A DNA stretch of 64,000 nt from Cognatundibacterium rugosum (GCF_014284365.1 NZ_JACOGG010000016.1:1-64000), one strand, 5' to 3'; shown: positions 43,550 to 53,442, counted from the first letter of the stretch. Numbers and translations are program-made. The notes: generated by a model not told the origin, from the sequence alone.

Positions 43550-45391
43550 GTGAATAAATCCATGCGCACTTTACGCATTTTGCCCGCCCTTTTGCTGGGA
43601 CTGGGAGTACTCAACACTGCCTATAGTCTGCCTGCCGCAGCCCAAAGCAACACCACGCTGAGCAGTAAATCTGCCAGCCCAAAACAAAAATTACTGGCAC
43701 TGGCAGATCGCTACTATGTCGCAAGTGCTGAATTCAATCCGCTGGAAGCGACTTACCATGGCGATGCCGGCTATGACGATAAATTACCGATGACCTTAAA
43801 GCCTGAAGTACGTGCGCGTCAGATCGCATTTTGGAAAAACATGGTCAAAGAGCTCAAGGCCTTACCTGTCGGCCAGTTATCCGGACAAGACCGTGTGACT
43901 TACGACATCCTGCTGCATGAGCTGGACGGCAATCTGTCGCTGGCAGCCTACCCTGACTATTTACTGCCCATCAATCAAATGGACAGCATTCCGCTGACAC
44001 TCGCGCATTTTGGCAGTGGTCAAAGCGCGCAACCGCTGAATACTCCGGCACAATACGACGCTTATCTGAGCCGTATCGCGCAATTGCCAGACTGGCTGAA
44101 TCAGGCCACCAGCAATATGCGGACAGGTAAAAAGCGCCACATCACGCTACCGATGGCATTAGTGAACGCTTTACTGCCACAGTTTAAACAACTGGCTTCC
44201 GGCAAAGTCGAAGATCATCCTTACTACCTGCCGATTATCAATCTACCAGCCAGCTTCGCTGACGCCGATAAGACCCGCCTGCGCGAAGCCTATCAACGTG
44301 AAATCACACAAAAAACCCTGCCAGCGTTAAAGGAGTTTTATCAATTCCTGCATGATGATTATTTGCCTTCGGCCCGCCCAAGCACGGGCTGGGGCGCACT
44401 ACCTAACGGCGCCGCCTGGTATCGCGCGTGGGTCGCGGAACAAACCACCACTAACCTGACGCCGGAACAAATTCACGCCATCGGCCTCAAAGAAGTCGCG
44501 CGAATTCAAAGTGAATATGCGATTCTTGGGCCTAAACTGGGCTATCACGGTGATGCGCAAGGCTTACCAGGCTGGATGGAAACGCAAACCACTTATCGCA
44601 CGTTTAAAACCGAAAAAGAAATTCTGGATGCCTATAAAGCGATCGATCAGGAAATCCGCAAACATCTGCCTACCTATTTCGGCAAAATCCCGAAAGCGCC
44701 ACTGGAAATCCGCCCTGAGCCTGAAATCAGCCGCGAAACTGCATCCGATCACTACACCTCACCCGCATTGGACGGTTCGCGTCCCGGCGTGTTCTGGGCC
44801 GTCATCAATAATCCTGCAGATTATGCAAGTACCGGCATGAAAACCCTTTATCTGCACGAAGGACAACCCGGACATCACTTCCACCTGGCCAGCCTGCAGG
44901 AACTGGATGTGCCTAAATTCCGTCGTGTCGGTGGAAATGTCGCCTACACCGAAGGCTGGGCGCTGTATGCAGAAACCCTGGGGAAAGAAATGGGTCTGTT
45001 CGCCAATGACCCGCCAGCTTACTACGGTCATCTGAGCGATGAAATGTTGCGCGCTACACGTCTGGTGGTCGATACCGGCATGCATGCCAAGGGCTGGAGC
45101 CGTGAACAGGGTATTAAGTATTTGCAACAGACCCTGGGCTATACTGAAGCTGCCTCACGTCAGGCGATAGAGCGTTATATGGCCTGGCCAGGTCAGGCAC
45201 TCGGTTACAAAATAGGATCGCTGAAAATCATGGAATTGCGCCATCTGGCTGAAGCTGAATTGGGGCAGCGCTTTGATCTGCGCCAGTTCCATGATGCGAT
45301 TTTGAGCGATGGCACGCTACCTTTATCGCTATTAGAGACTAAAATGCGAAAATGGATTACTGAACAGAAATCTGTTAACGCAAACAAATAA
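43550..45391 (+). CDS. DUF885 family protein, predicted secreted metallopeptidase
   Basis: The 613-residue protein has a signal peptide (to about AAAQS), then the DUF885 domain with the motif LHEGQPGHHFHLA (near residues 437-449) and EGWALYAETLGKE, a two-part zinc site as in gluzincin-type peptidases. Its substrates are unknown; it probably acts in the periplasm on peptides. GTG at 43550 is the longest start; an ATG four codons later is equally possible. Confidence 0.85.
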   Translation: MNKSMRTLRILPALLLGLGVLNTAYSLPAAAQSNTTLSSKSASPKQKLLALADRYYVASAEFNPLEATYHGDAGYDDKLPMTLKPEVRARQIAFWKNMVKELKALPVGQLSGQDRVTYDILLHELDGNLSLAAYPDYLLPINQMDSIPLTLAHFGSGQSAQPLNTPAQYDAYLSRIAQLPDWLNQATSNMRTGKKRHITLPMALVNALLPQFKQLASGKVEDHPYYLPIINLPASFADADKTRLREAYQREITQKTLPALKEFYQFLHDDYLPSARPSTGWGALPNGAAWYRAWVAEQTTTNLTPEQIHAIGLKEVARIQSEYAILGPKLGYHGDAQGLPGWMETQTTYRTFKTEKEILDAYKAIDQEIRKHLPTYFGKIPKAPLEIRPEPEISRETASDHYTSPALDGSRPGVFWAVINNPADYASTGMKTLYLHEGQPGHHFHLASLQELDVPKFRRVGGNVAYTEGWALYAETLGKEMGLFANDPPAYYGHLSDEMLRATRLVVDTGMHAKGWSREQGIKYLQQTLGYTEAASRQAIERYMAWPGQALGYKIGSLKIMELRHLAEAELGQRFDLRQFHDAILSDGTLPLSLLETKMRKWITEQKSVNANK

Positions 45392-45429
45392 GTTCCATTT
45401 TTGCAACTCACTGATTTGCCTTTCTGCTC

Positions 45430-45455
45430 ACGACCGGATTTTCCGGTCGTTTTCT
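45430..45455 (+). terminator. Terminator after the DUF885 gene
   Basis: ACGACCGGA (45430-45438) pairs with TCCGGTCGT (45442-45450), followed by TTTTCT. Confidence 0.8.
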
Positions 45456-45611
45456 GGTACAAGCCGCACTGCCTGATTGACCTGAGAGACTAAGTCAAGC
45501 AGAATGAAACCCTATTGGGCGGCGTTGCCTATTTGCATTATTTTTCTTTTTTGAACTATTTTATGTAAGTGCAATGCCTAAGCCATCATGAACTCACAGT
45601 GAAATTCTGCG

Positions 45612-46493
45612 ATGAACCGACAAAAAGCACTCAAATGCATCGTTGAGCAGGCCCACAAGGGTGACCTGGTCTTTCCAGCCAATGTAGCCGCCTCTCTGAA
45701 GCTGCAGCAAACGCTGGACGATCCGGATTGTTCTGTCGATACGGCAAGCAAACTGGTCCTCAATGAACCGCTGTTGGCTGCAAAAGTAGTGGCGATTGCC
45801 AATTCCGCCGCGTACAACCGCGGTGGCGATGTCACCAATGTCAAAGCAGCTATCAACCGGCTCGGTTTCAAGACACTGCTGGCAATCGTGTCCAGCCTGA
45901 TCGTACGCCAGTTGGCCGGATCGAGCAAAGACAAAGCGATCCAGGCAAAAACGCAAAGCCTGTGGGAACACACGGCCCAAGTCGCCGCCTTGTCTCAGGT
46001 GATCGCGCGCCGTATTACGCGGCTAGACCCGGACACCGCCATGTTTGCCGGCATCGTCCATGAGGTCGGTAATTTTTATTTGCTGTCCCAGGCAGAAGAA
46101 TTTCCGTCTTTGCTGGAACCAGACACATTTGGCGTCGGCGAAGTCGATGACGAATTACCTGAATTTGAAGATACCTTGGTCGACCTGGAATCCTCCGAAG
46201 CCATCATCGGTCGCGCTGTGATACAGAAACTCTGCCTGCCCGGCTCCGTGGTCCAGGCCTTGGAATCAATGTGGTACGGCTTACGTGCTATGCCACCCGA
46301 AACCCTGGGTGATACCCTGTTACTGGCCAATGAGCTGGCCGCAACAAAATCACCGCTGGACTTCAATTCCTATGCAGAGTCTGAACGCTTTACATCGGAA
46401 ATTGATTTCGTCGTCGGCGATGGCACACTCAACAGCATACTGGAAGAATCAGACGAAGAATTACGTACCTTGACTTCTGCATTGCTGGCCTGA
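45612..46493 (+). CDS. HDOD-domain protein
   Basis: The 293-residue cytoplasmic protein carries the HDOD fold, a degenerate HD-hydrolase-like domain in signalling: LVFPANVAASLKLQQTLDDPDCS, KVVAIANSAAYNRGG, INRLGFKTLLAIVSS and FAGIVHEVGNFYLL are family segments. HDOD proteins are adaptors in regulation of motility and stress and are often near GGDEF or chemotaxis genes; none is adjacent here. No partner can be assigned. Confidence 0.85.
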   Translation: MNRQKALKCIVEQAHKGDLVFPANVAASLKLQQTLDDPDCSVDTASKLVLNEPLLAAKVVAIANSAAYNRGGDVTNVKAAINRLGFKTLLAIVSSLIVRQLAGSSKDKAIQAKTQSLWEHTAQVAALSQVIARRITRLDPDTAMFAGIVHEVGNFYLLSQAEEFPSLLEPDTFGVGEVDDELPEFEDTLVDLESSEAIIGRAVIQKLCLPGSVVQALESMWYGLRAMPPETLGDTLLLANELAATKSPLDFNSYAESERFTSEIDFVVGDGTLNSILEESDEELRTLTSALLA

Positions 46494-46520
46494 CGCGCAA
46501 CGATCATACCCACGACAAGA

Positions 46521-46557
46521 ATCCCCTGTCAGCGCTGCTGCACAGGGGATTTTTTTG
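46521..46557 (+). terminator. Terminator after the HDOD gene
   Basis: ATCCCCTGT and ACAGGGGAT (46521-46550) pair around a 12-base loop, followed by seven T. Confidence 0.85.
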
Positions 46558-46580
46558 CCTGGTTCGATACGGACTTATTT

Positions 46581-47177
46581 CTATGTCAGACTGACTTCGG
46601 TCAGCCAGCGCCCCTCGCTGATATGATGTGTGACTTGTCCTATACGATGCGCACCATCAAACCGGCGACCGCAGCCTCTTAACACCAATAGCCCGCCGGG
46701 TTGCGCCGCGATACTGCCACTGCACTGTACCTGACCGGAAACACTGAATTCGCTTTGTGCAGGTTCGCCTGGCCGCAACTGCAGCGTTAAATCTGCCGCC
46801 AGCAACGATTCACCCATGATCAGCACCAGCTCAGACTGCTCCGACGCGCTTGGATACAGCACTTGCGCAATCTGGCATTGCAGCTCCAGCGTAGGCGGCA
46901 GATTTGGCTGGAGACGCAAACGCAGGCTGAGTATCTGTCCAGATAAACGTAACTGATTCAGTCCACCCGGCCCCAGCCCCAACTCTATCGCCGAACCTGG
47001 CAACAGTAACTTTTGAGTCGACGGCACGAGTGCACTATCCAACACCATACTGGCACTGGCCCGGCCATCCGCTTGCAGTTGCAACTCTATAGTCAGGCAG
47101 CGTATCGCTTCAGGCAGCGGCTGCGCATTGACCGCTATCGTAAAACTGACCAGTTGTGATAAATCGACAGACTGCAT
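46581..47177 (-). CDS. Compact protein resembling phage late control gpD / VgrG hub domains
   Basis: The 198-residue protein is beta-rich, with no signal peptide. Its C-terminus (GESLLAADLTLQLRP, then GGLLVLRGCGRRFDGAHRIG, QVTHHISEGRWLTEVSL) resembles the end of phage late control D/VgrG-Pvc8 proteins, and the N-terminus (FTIAVNAQPLPEAIRCLTI) their start. Normal members exceed 300 residues, so the middle appears to be missing. No tail, spike, sheath or ATPase gene is near; the neighbours are the HDOD gene and prpE. The assignment rests on pattern recognition only. Confidence 0.45.
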   Translation of the reverse strand: MQSVDLSQLVSFTIAVNAQPLPEAIRCLTIELQLQADGRASASMVLDSALVPSTQKLLLPGSAIELGLGPGGLNQLRLSGQILSLRLRLQPNLPPTLELQCQIAQVLYPSASEQSELVLIMGESLLAADLTLQLRPGEPAQSEFSVSGQVQCSGSIAAQPGGLLVLRGCGRRFDGAHRIGQVTHHISEGRWLTEVSLT

Positions 47178-47237
47178 ACCTTAGGGCTTTCTGAAATCAG
47201 GGTTAACGTGAGATGCCCACATCCTACATCATTAACA

Positions 47238-47266
47238 ATCAGGCCCGGCATTACCGGGCCTGATTC
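47238..47266 (-). terminator. Terminator after prpE
   Basis: CAGGCCCGG and CCGGGCCTG (47241-47263) pair. The leftward flank is only modestly T-rich. Confidence 0.6.
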
Positions 47267-47290
47267 TAACTTACCCCGAGAAAAATGCAT

Positions 47291-49186
47291 TTAGCGTGGG
47301 CTGGCCAGCGCTGCCTGTATCTGGGTCAGTGAAGACGGATCTTCTATCGTGGTCAGATCCCCGGCATCCCGCCCCTCACAAATTGCCTGTATAGAGCGGC
47401 GCAATAATTTGCCAGAGCGGGTTTTGGGCAGGCTATTTACAAAATGCACGCGGGCCGGACGCGCCACCGCACCCAACTGCTTATCGACCACGGCCATCAC
47501 CTCAGCCTCCAGTGCACGTTTTTCAGCCTCCCCCGGATATAACTCCGGCCTCTTCAAAATCGCAAACGCAACCGCGACCTGGCCTTTGAGCTTATCTTCG
47601 ACCCCAACCACGGCCACCTCAGAAATTTGTGCATGACTAGACACGCTCTCTTCGATTTCACGCGTACCTAAGCGATGCCCCGCGACGTTAATCACATCAT
47701 CAGTGCGTCCGAGTATGAAGAAATAGCCATCGGCATCGCGTATGCCCCAGTCAAAGGTCGAATACAGTTGCTCATGCGCGAACTGACTCCAATAGGTATT
47801 TACAAAACGTGCATCGTCACCAAATACGGTCTGCATACAGCCGGGCGGCAGCGGCCCGCGTATTGCCACCACGCCTTTTTCATTGGCGGCACATTCCTGT
47901 CCGGTAGACTCATTGATGATGCGTACATCATAGCCATACATGGGGACGCCGGGGCTGCCGAGCCGGGTCTCTTTATGCTCCACGCCACGTGCAATTGACA
48001 GGATGGGCCAGCCAGTTTCGGTCTGCCAGTAATTATCAATAATCGGCACGCCGAGTTCAGTGGCGATCCAGCTGGAAGTGGTTTCGTCCAGCGGCTCACC
48101 GGCCAGATACAGAGCTTTTAGCGAAGACAAGTCATGCTGCTTCATCAGTTCAGGCGGATGCTTTTTGAGTACGCGAATCGCGGTAGGCGCAGAGAACATG
48201 CGGCTCACACGATGACGCGCCACGATACTCCACCAGATGCCGGCATCCGGCCGTATCGGCGTGCCTTCATACATGATGGTCGCCATGCCGGCGATCAGCG
48301 GGCCATACACGATGTAAGAATGGCCAACCACCCAGCCTATATCCGAGGTGGCAAAATACACCTCACCCGGATTTCCGCAAAAAATATGCTTCATCGAGGC
48401 CGCCAGCGCCACCGCATAACCGCCCACATCGCGTTGCACACCTTTAGGCTTACCGGTAGTGCCCGAGGTGTATAACACATAGGACATCGCATTCGATTCC
48501 AGCCAGGTCACGGGCACCTGCGCTGTCAGATGTTGTTCACGCGATGCGGCATAATCCACATCACGCCCAGCCACCAGTTGCATCGGCTCCAGCCCGCGAT
48601 CCACCAAGAGGACGTGGGCGGGCTGATGGCTGGCGGCAGCAATCGCCTCGTCTAACAGAGGTTTATACGGCACCGCTTTGCCGGCGCGCATACCCGCATC
48701 GGCAGACACGATCAGCACCGGCTGCGCATCATCTATACGGGTCGCCAGACTTTTCGCAGCAAAGCCACCAAACACCACGGAATGCACGGCACCAATACGG
48801 GCGCAGGCCAACATCGCAAATGCAGCCTCAGCAATCATGGGCATATAAATCAACACCCGATCCCCTTGCTTCACACCCAGACTCTGCATGATGGCGGCCA
48901 TGCGCTGTACTTCGCGATGCAAGTCAGCGAAGCTATACACCTGCTCCTGACCAGTCTCAGTAGAAATCGCTATCAGCGCGGGCTGATCAGCTTGGGTACT
49001 TAACCAACGGTCTACAGCGTTATGGCAGAGATTGGTTTCACCGCCGACAAACCAGCGTGCAAACGGTGGGTGACTGTGATCCAGCACCTCAGTGTAAGGC
49101 TTATGCCAGTCGATGAGTTGCGCTTGCTGATCCCAGAATTGGGCTGGTTGCTGCAGAGATGCCTGATAAAAATCCTGATAGTTCAT
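47291..49186 (-). CDS. prpE: Propionate-CoA ligase PrpE
   Basis: Activates propionate to propionyl-CoA by way of an adenylate, the entry step of the methylcitrate cycle. The 631-residue ANL-superfamily enzyme has the AMP motif YTSGTTGKPKGV (near 238-249) and the C-terminal acetylation-site motif PKTRSGKLLRR. The N-terminus (ARWFVGGETNLCHNAVDRW) is of the PrpE/acetyl-CoA synthetase type. It is the most distal gene of the prp set, separated from prpF by a terminator. Confidence 0.94.
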   Translation of the reverse strand: MNYQDFYQASLQQPAQFWDQQAQLIDWHKPYTEVLDHSHPPFARWFVGGETNLCHNAVDRWLSTQADQPALIAISTETGQEQVYSFADLHREVQRMAAIMQSLGVKQGDRVLIYMPMIAEAAFAMLACARIGAVHSVVFGGFAAKSLATRIDDAQPVLIVSADAGMRAGKAVPYKPLLDEAIAAASHQPAHVLLVDRGLEPMQLVAGRDVDYAASREQHLTAQVPVTWLESNAMSYVLYTSGTTGKPKGVQRDVGGYAVALAASMKHIFCGNPGEVYFATSDIGWVVGHSYIVYGPLIAGMATIMYEGTPIRPDAGIWWSIVARHRVSRMFSAPTAIRVLKKHPPELMKQHDLSSLKALYLAGEPLDETTSSWIATELGVPIIDNYWQTETGWPILSIARGVEHKETRLGSPGVPMYGYDVRIINESTGQECAANEKGVVAIRGPLPPGCMQTVFGDDARFVNTYWSQFAHEQLYSTFDWGIRDADGYFFILGRTDDVINVAGHRLGTREIEESVSSHAQISEVAVVGVEDKLKGQVAVAFAILKRPELYPGEAEKRALEAEVMAVVDKQLGAVARPARVHFVNSLPKTRSGKLLRRSIQAICEGRDAGDLTTIEDPSSLTQIQAALASPR

Positions 49187-49265
49187 GATGTCTCCAGTCT
49201 GATTGCGTAAATGCTGCTGTTTTTGATTTTTGTGTTTTCTGTCTGTCAGTTTGGTGTAAGCGAAT

Positions 49266-49300
49266 AAAAAAAACGCTGCCGTTTTAAGGGGCAGCGTTGT
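49266..49300 (-). terminator. Terminator between prpF and prpE
   Basis: AACGCTGCC (49272-49280) pairs with GGCAGCGTT (49290-49298). Leftward eight T follow. It would reduce read-through from the prpBC-acnD-prpF transcript into prpE. Confidence 0.8.
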
Positions 49301-49332
49301 TTAACTTAGTGCTTGCGTCATCCATGATGGCG

Positions 49333-50517
49333 TCAGAAAGTGTCACCGGGAATTCTGACCCAGCCTTCCATCAACACGCGCGCGCTGCGGCTCATGATGG
49401 CTTTTTTTACTACCCATACACCATCCACCTGAGTCGCTTCGGCACCCACACGCAGCGTGCCGGATGGATGACCAAAGCGCACGGCGCTGCGCTTGCCGCC
49501 ACCAGCTGCCAGATTCACCAGTGTGCTGGGAATCGCGGCTGCAGTACCAATCGCGACCGCCGCCGTCCCCATCATCGCATGATGCAATTTGCCCATAGAC
49601 AGCGCACGCACCGACAAATCGATATCGCTGGCGCTGACTGACTTACCGCTGGACGACACATAATCCAGTGGAGCCGCCACGAAGGCGACTTTAGGTGTGT
49701 GTTGACGTTTGGCCGCCTCATCGGGATGCGAGATCAGCCCCATACGCACAGCGCCATAGGCGCGTATGGTTTCAAACTTAGCCAGTGCTGCCGCATCGCT
49801 GTTAATCGCTTCCTGCAATTCTGCACCGCTGTACCCGAGCTGTTCTGCCTTGATGAAAATAGTAGGAATACCAGCATTGATCATGGTCGCCTGCAAAGCC
49901 CCTACACCCGGCACATCCAGCGTATCGACCAGATTCCCGGTTGGGAACATGGCACCGCCGCCACCCTCTTCCTCGGCGGCAGGGTCCATAAATTCCAACT
50001 GCACTTCAGCAGCCGGAAAGGTCACGCCATCGAGTTCAAAGTCGCCGGTTTCCTGCACTTCACCATTCGTGACCGGAACATGCGCAATAATGGTTTTACT
50101 GATATTGGCCTGCCAGATGCGCACTACGGCAATACCATTCTGTGGCACCTGATCAACCAGACCCATTTGGATAGCACACGCCCCAACCGCGGCCGACAAA
50201 TTGCCACAATTACCGCTCCAGTCGACAAAGGCCTTGTCTATGGCGACCTGACCAAACAGGTAATCCACATCATGGTCTGGCTGGCTACTCTTCGCCAGTA
50301 GCACCGTTTTAGAGGTACTGGAAGTCGCACCGCCCATGCCATCAATTTGCTTACCATATGGATCGGGGCTGCCGATCACACGCAACAACACGGCATCACG
50401 CGCCGGGCCCGGCTGCTGCGCCGCTTCGGGCAAATCCTGCACCCGGAAAAACACACCTTTACTGGTGCCACCACGCATATAAATAGCGGGGATTTTAATT
50501 TGAGCCGGATAAGTCAT
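49333..50517 (-). CDS. prpF: 2-methylaconitate cis-trans isomerase PrpF
   Basis: Isomerises the 2-methylaconitate made by AcnD so that an aconitase can hydrate it; AcnD and PrpF together replace PrpD. The 394-residue protein starts IPAIYMRGGTSKGVFF, the PrpF signature, and has GNCGNLSAAVG with the active-site cysteine. ATG at 50517 follows GGACGAAG; the frame extends further up without a ribosome site. It is separated from acnD by a repeat-filled 333-bp gap. Confidence 0.94.
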   Translation of the reverse strand: MTYPAQIKIPAIYMRGGTSKGVFFRVQDLPEAAQQPGPARDAVLLRVIGSPDPYGKQIDGMGGATSSTSKTVLLAKSSQPDHDVDYLFGQVAIDKAFVDWSGNCGNLSAAVGACAIQMGLVDQVPQNGIAVVRIWQANISKTIIAHVPVTNGEVQETGDFELDGVTFPAAEVQLEFMDPAAEEEGGGGAMFPTGNLVDTLDVPGVGALQATMINAGIPTIFIKAEQLGYSGAELQEAINSDAAALAKFETIRAYGAVRMGLISHPDEAAKRQHTPKVAFVAAPLDYVSSSGKSVSASDIDLSVRALSMGKLHHAMMGTAAVAIGTAAAIPSTLVNLAAGGGKRSAVRFGHPSGTLRVGAEATQVDGVWVVKKAIMSRSARVLMEGWVRIPGDTF

Positions 50518-50563
50518 ACTTCGTCCATTTCTGTTGAATACCTGACTGAGATTAAACACGCTG

Positions 50564-50893
50564 AAAAGCGCTAAACACGGAGACACAGAGAACAAGGAAA
50601 ACTGCAGGAGCTAACACATCAGATTCATCCAGCTTTTCTCTGTGTCTCACCCCCTCTGTACTCTCTGTGTTAAATCAGCCCATCACATCAGCTTTTCGCT
50701 GTCTCCAGAAAATTCTGGGAAAGCGTTTAACACAGAGGCACAGAGAACAAAGAGAAATGCAGGAGCAAGCACATCAAATTTGTATCGCTTTTCTCTGTGT
50801 CTCACTCCCTCTGTACTCTCTGTGTTAAATCAGCCCATCAAATCATCACATCAGCTTTTCGTCGCTTCCAGGAAATCCTGGGCAAAGCGTTGC
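50564..50893. repeat. Two tandem inverted-repeat elements with a duplicated acnD 3' end
   Basis: The 333-bp gap prpF-acnD has two copies (left arms at 50570 and 50725, right arms at 50633 and 50788, period 155 bp) of an element whose arms contain TTTAACACAGAG and CTCTGTGTTAAA, able to fold into a long hairpin. Between them, 50686-50733 repeats with small changes the last codons of acnD (50849-50893). A tandem duplication of element plus gene end explains this. Similar AACACAGAG-type inverted repeats are scattered in many bacterial genomes. Confidence 0.75.
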
Positions 50894-53442
50894 AACACGC
50901 CACCGGCTTCGTAGATAGAGACTTCTTCTGCGGTATCCAGACGGCAGGTGACCGGCACTTCCAGGTGTTCGCCATTTTTGCGATGGATATGCAGGATCAG
51001 GCTGGTACGCGGTGTGCGGGCACCAGTCACGTCATAGGTTTCTGTACCATCCAATCCCAATGTAAGGCGATTCACCCCCGGCTTGAACTCCAGCGGCAAC
51101 ACACCCATACCAATCAGATTGGTGCGGTGTATGCGCTCAAAGCCTTCTGCCACAATCACTTCCACACCGGCCAGACGTACGCCTTTGGCAGCCCAGTCAC
51201 GTGAAGATCCCTGACCGTAATCCGCACCGGCGATGATTATCAACGGCTGCTTACGCTCCATATAGGTTTCTATCGCTTCCCACATGCGTGTAACCTTGCC
51301 TTCCGGTTCGATACGGGCCAGCGAGCCGGCCTTCACCTTACCTTCTGCATCGCGCACCATCTCGTTCTTCAGAGTGGGATTAGCAAAGGTCGCACGTTGC
51401 GCCGTCAGGTGATCGCCGCGATGGGTCGCATAGGAATTGAAATCCTCTTCCGGCAAACCCATTTTGGCCAGATATTCACCCGCCGCACTGTTCAGCATGA
51501 TGGCGTTTGAAGGCGATAAGTGATCGGTCGTGATATTGTCACCCAGCACAGCTAGCGCGCGCATGCCACGCATCGTGCGTTCACCGGCCAACGCACCTTC
51601 CCAGTAAGGTGGACGGCGAATATAGGTCGATTGTGCACGCCAATCATACAGTGGCGGTACACTGGCGGCCTGCTCAGTGGAGATCGCGAACATCGGTTCA
51701 TACACCTTGCGGAACATTTCAGGTTTGACGCTGGATTTCACAATCGCATCGATTTCTTCATCCTGAGGCCAGATGTCTTGCAGACGGATTTCTTTGCCAT
51801 CCACCACAGCCAACACATCTTTTTCTATATCAAAGCGGATAGTACCTGCGATCGCATAGGCCACGACCAGGGGTGGCGAGGCCAGGAAAGCCTGTTTCGC
51901 ATAAGGATGGATACGGCCATCAAAATTGCGGTTACCGGATAACACAGCCGTGGCGTACAAATCGCGCTCTATGATTTCCTGCTGTATCACCGGATCCAAA
52001 GCACCCGACATCCCATTGCACGAGGTACACGCATAAGCGACCACACCAAAGCCCAGTTTTTCCAGCTCAGGCATCAGGCCTGCTTCTTCCAGGTACAGGG
52101 TAACGGCTTTGGAGCCCGGTGCTAAAGAAGATTTGACCCAAGGCTGACGGACCAGACCCAGGCGATTGGCGTTACGCGCCAACAGGCCAGCAGCAATCAC
52201 ATTGCGTGGATTGGAGGTGTTAGTGCAGCTGGTGATCGCAGCAATAATCACTGCGCCATCCGGCATCTGGCCAGGTACATCCTGCCACGCTGCGGCTATC
52301 CCTTTGGCAGCCAGATCAGCAGTCGCAACCCGCGCATGCGGATTGGATGGGCCGGCCATATTGCGTACAACGCTGGACAAATCAAACTTCAGCACGCGTT
52401 CATATTCGGCATCAACCAGGCTATCCGACCACAGGCCAGCGGTCTTGGCATAGGTTTCCACCAGCGCGACCTGTTCTTCACTGCGACCGGTCAGTTTCAG
52501 ATAATTGATGGTCTGCTCATCGATGCTGAACATCGCTGCGGTGGCGCCGTATTCCGGCGCCATATTGGAAATCGTGGCGCGGTCACCCAGTGTCAGCGCA
52601 GCGGCACCGCTACCATAAAATTCGAGGTAAGCGCCGACCACTTTGGACTGACGCAGGAATTCTGTGAGTGCCAGCACCACGTCGGTTGCAGTAATGCCAG
52701 GCTGAGGCTTGCCGCTCAATTCAACCCCGATAATATCCGGCAAACGCATCCAGGATGCACGGCCCAGCATCACATTTTCCGCTTCCAGACCACCGACACC
52801 GATCGCGATGACACCCAGTGCATCTACGTGTGGTGTATGGCTGTCAGTACCTACCAGGGTATCCGGGAATGCGATGCCGTTCTGCGCATGGATCACCGGC
52901 GACATGCGTTCCAGATTGATCTGATGCATGATGCCGTTACCTGGCGGGATGACATCGACGTTTTTGAATGCCAGCTTAGTCCAGTTAATGAAGTGGAAGC
53001 GGTCTTCATTGCGACGGTCTTCGATTGCACGGTTTTTTTCAAACGCCTGAGGATCAAAGCCACCGCATTCAACCGCCAGCGAGTGATCGACGATCAGCTG
53101 CACCGGCACCACAGGATTCACCTGAGCCGGATCACCGCCCTGCTCTGCAATTGCATCACGCAGACCGGCCAGATCGACCAGAGCGGTCTGACCCAGGATA
53201 TCGTGGCACACGACACGGGCCGGAAACCAGGGAAAATCCAGCTCACGCTTGCGCTCTATCAGCTGCTTTAAAGAATCGTTGAGTGTCGCAGGATCACAGC
53301 GACGTACCAGATTTTCTGCCAGTACACGTGAGGTGTAAGGCAGTCTGGCATAGGCACCTGGCTGTATCGCTTCGACTGCCGCACGGGCATCGAAATAGTC
53401 CAGCTGCGTGCCGGACAGATGTTGACGAAATTGGCTATTCAT
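50851..53442 (-). CDS. acnD: 2-methylcitrate dehydratase AcnD (iron-sulfur dependent)
   Basis: Aconitase-family enzyme that dehydrates 2-methylcitrate to 2-methylaconitate, working with PrpF. The 863-residue protein shows VGTDSHTPHVD, cluster cysteines in TSCTNTSNPRN and CTSCNGMSG, and the swivel domain with YGQGSSRDWAAKG. Pairing with prpF in the same operon separates it from the TCA aconitase AcnA. ATG at 53442 (MNSQFRQHLSG) fits the family; the ribosome site is weak. Its 3' end is duplicated in the downstream repeat. Confidence 0.95.
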   Translation of the reverse strand: MNSQFRQHLSGTQLDYFDARAAVEAIQPGAYARLPYTSRVLAENLVRRCDPATLNDSLKQLIERKRELDFPWFPARVVCHDILGQTALVDLAGLRDAIAEQGGDPAQVNPVVPVQLIVDHSLAVECGGFDPQAFEKNRAIEDRRNEDRFHFINWTKLAFKNVDVIPPGNGIMHQINLERMSPVIHAQNGIAFPDTLVGTDSHTPHVDALGVIAIGVGGLEAENVMLGRASWMRLPDIIGVELSGKPQPGITATDVVLALTEFLRQSKVVGAYLEFYGSGAAALTLGDRATISNMAPEYGATAAMFSIDEQTINYLKLTGRSEEQVALVETYAKTAGLWSDSLVDAEYERVLKFDLSSVVRNMAGPSNPHARVATADLAAKGIAAAWQDVPGQMPDGAVIIAAITSCTNTSNPRNVIAAGLLARNANRLGLVRQPWVKSSLAPGSKAVTLYLEEAGLMPELEKLGFGVVAYACTSCNGMSGALDPVIQQEIIERDLYATAVLSGNRNFDGRIHPYAKQAFLASPPLVVAYAIAGTIRFDIEKDVLAVVDGKEIRLQDIWPQDEEIDAIVKSSVKPEMFRKVYEPMFAISTEQAASVPPLYDWRAQSTYIRRPPYWEGALAGERTMRGMRALAVLGDNITTDHLSPSNAIMLNSAAGEYLAKMGLPEEDFNSYATHRGDHLTAQRATFANPTLKNEMVRDAEGKVKAGSLARIEPEGKVTRMWEAIETYMERKQPLIIIAGADYGQGSSRDWAAKGVRLAGVEVIVAEGFERIHRTNLIGMGVLPLEFKPGVNRLTLGLDGTETYDVTGARTPRTSLILHIHRKNGEHLEVPVTCRLDTAEEVSIYEAGGVLQRFAQDFLEATKS

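Noticed and set aside
52336-53271. 311-codon plus-strand frame opposite acnD
   Set aside because: Antisense shadow of acnD, with no domain or ribosome site support.
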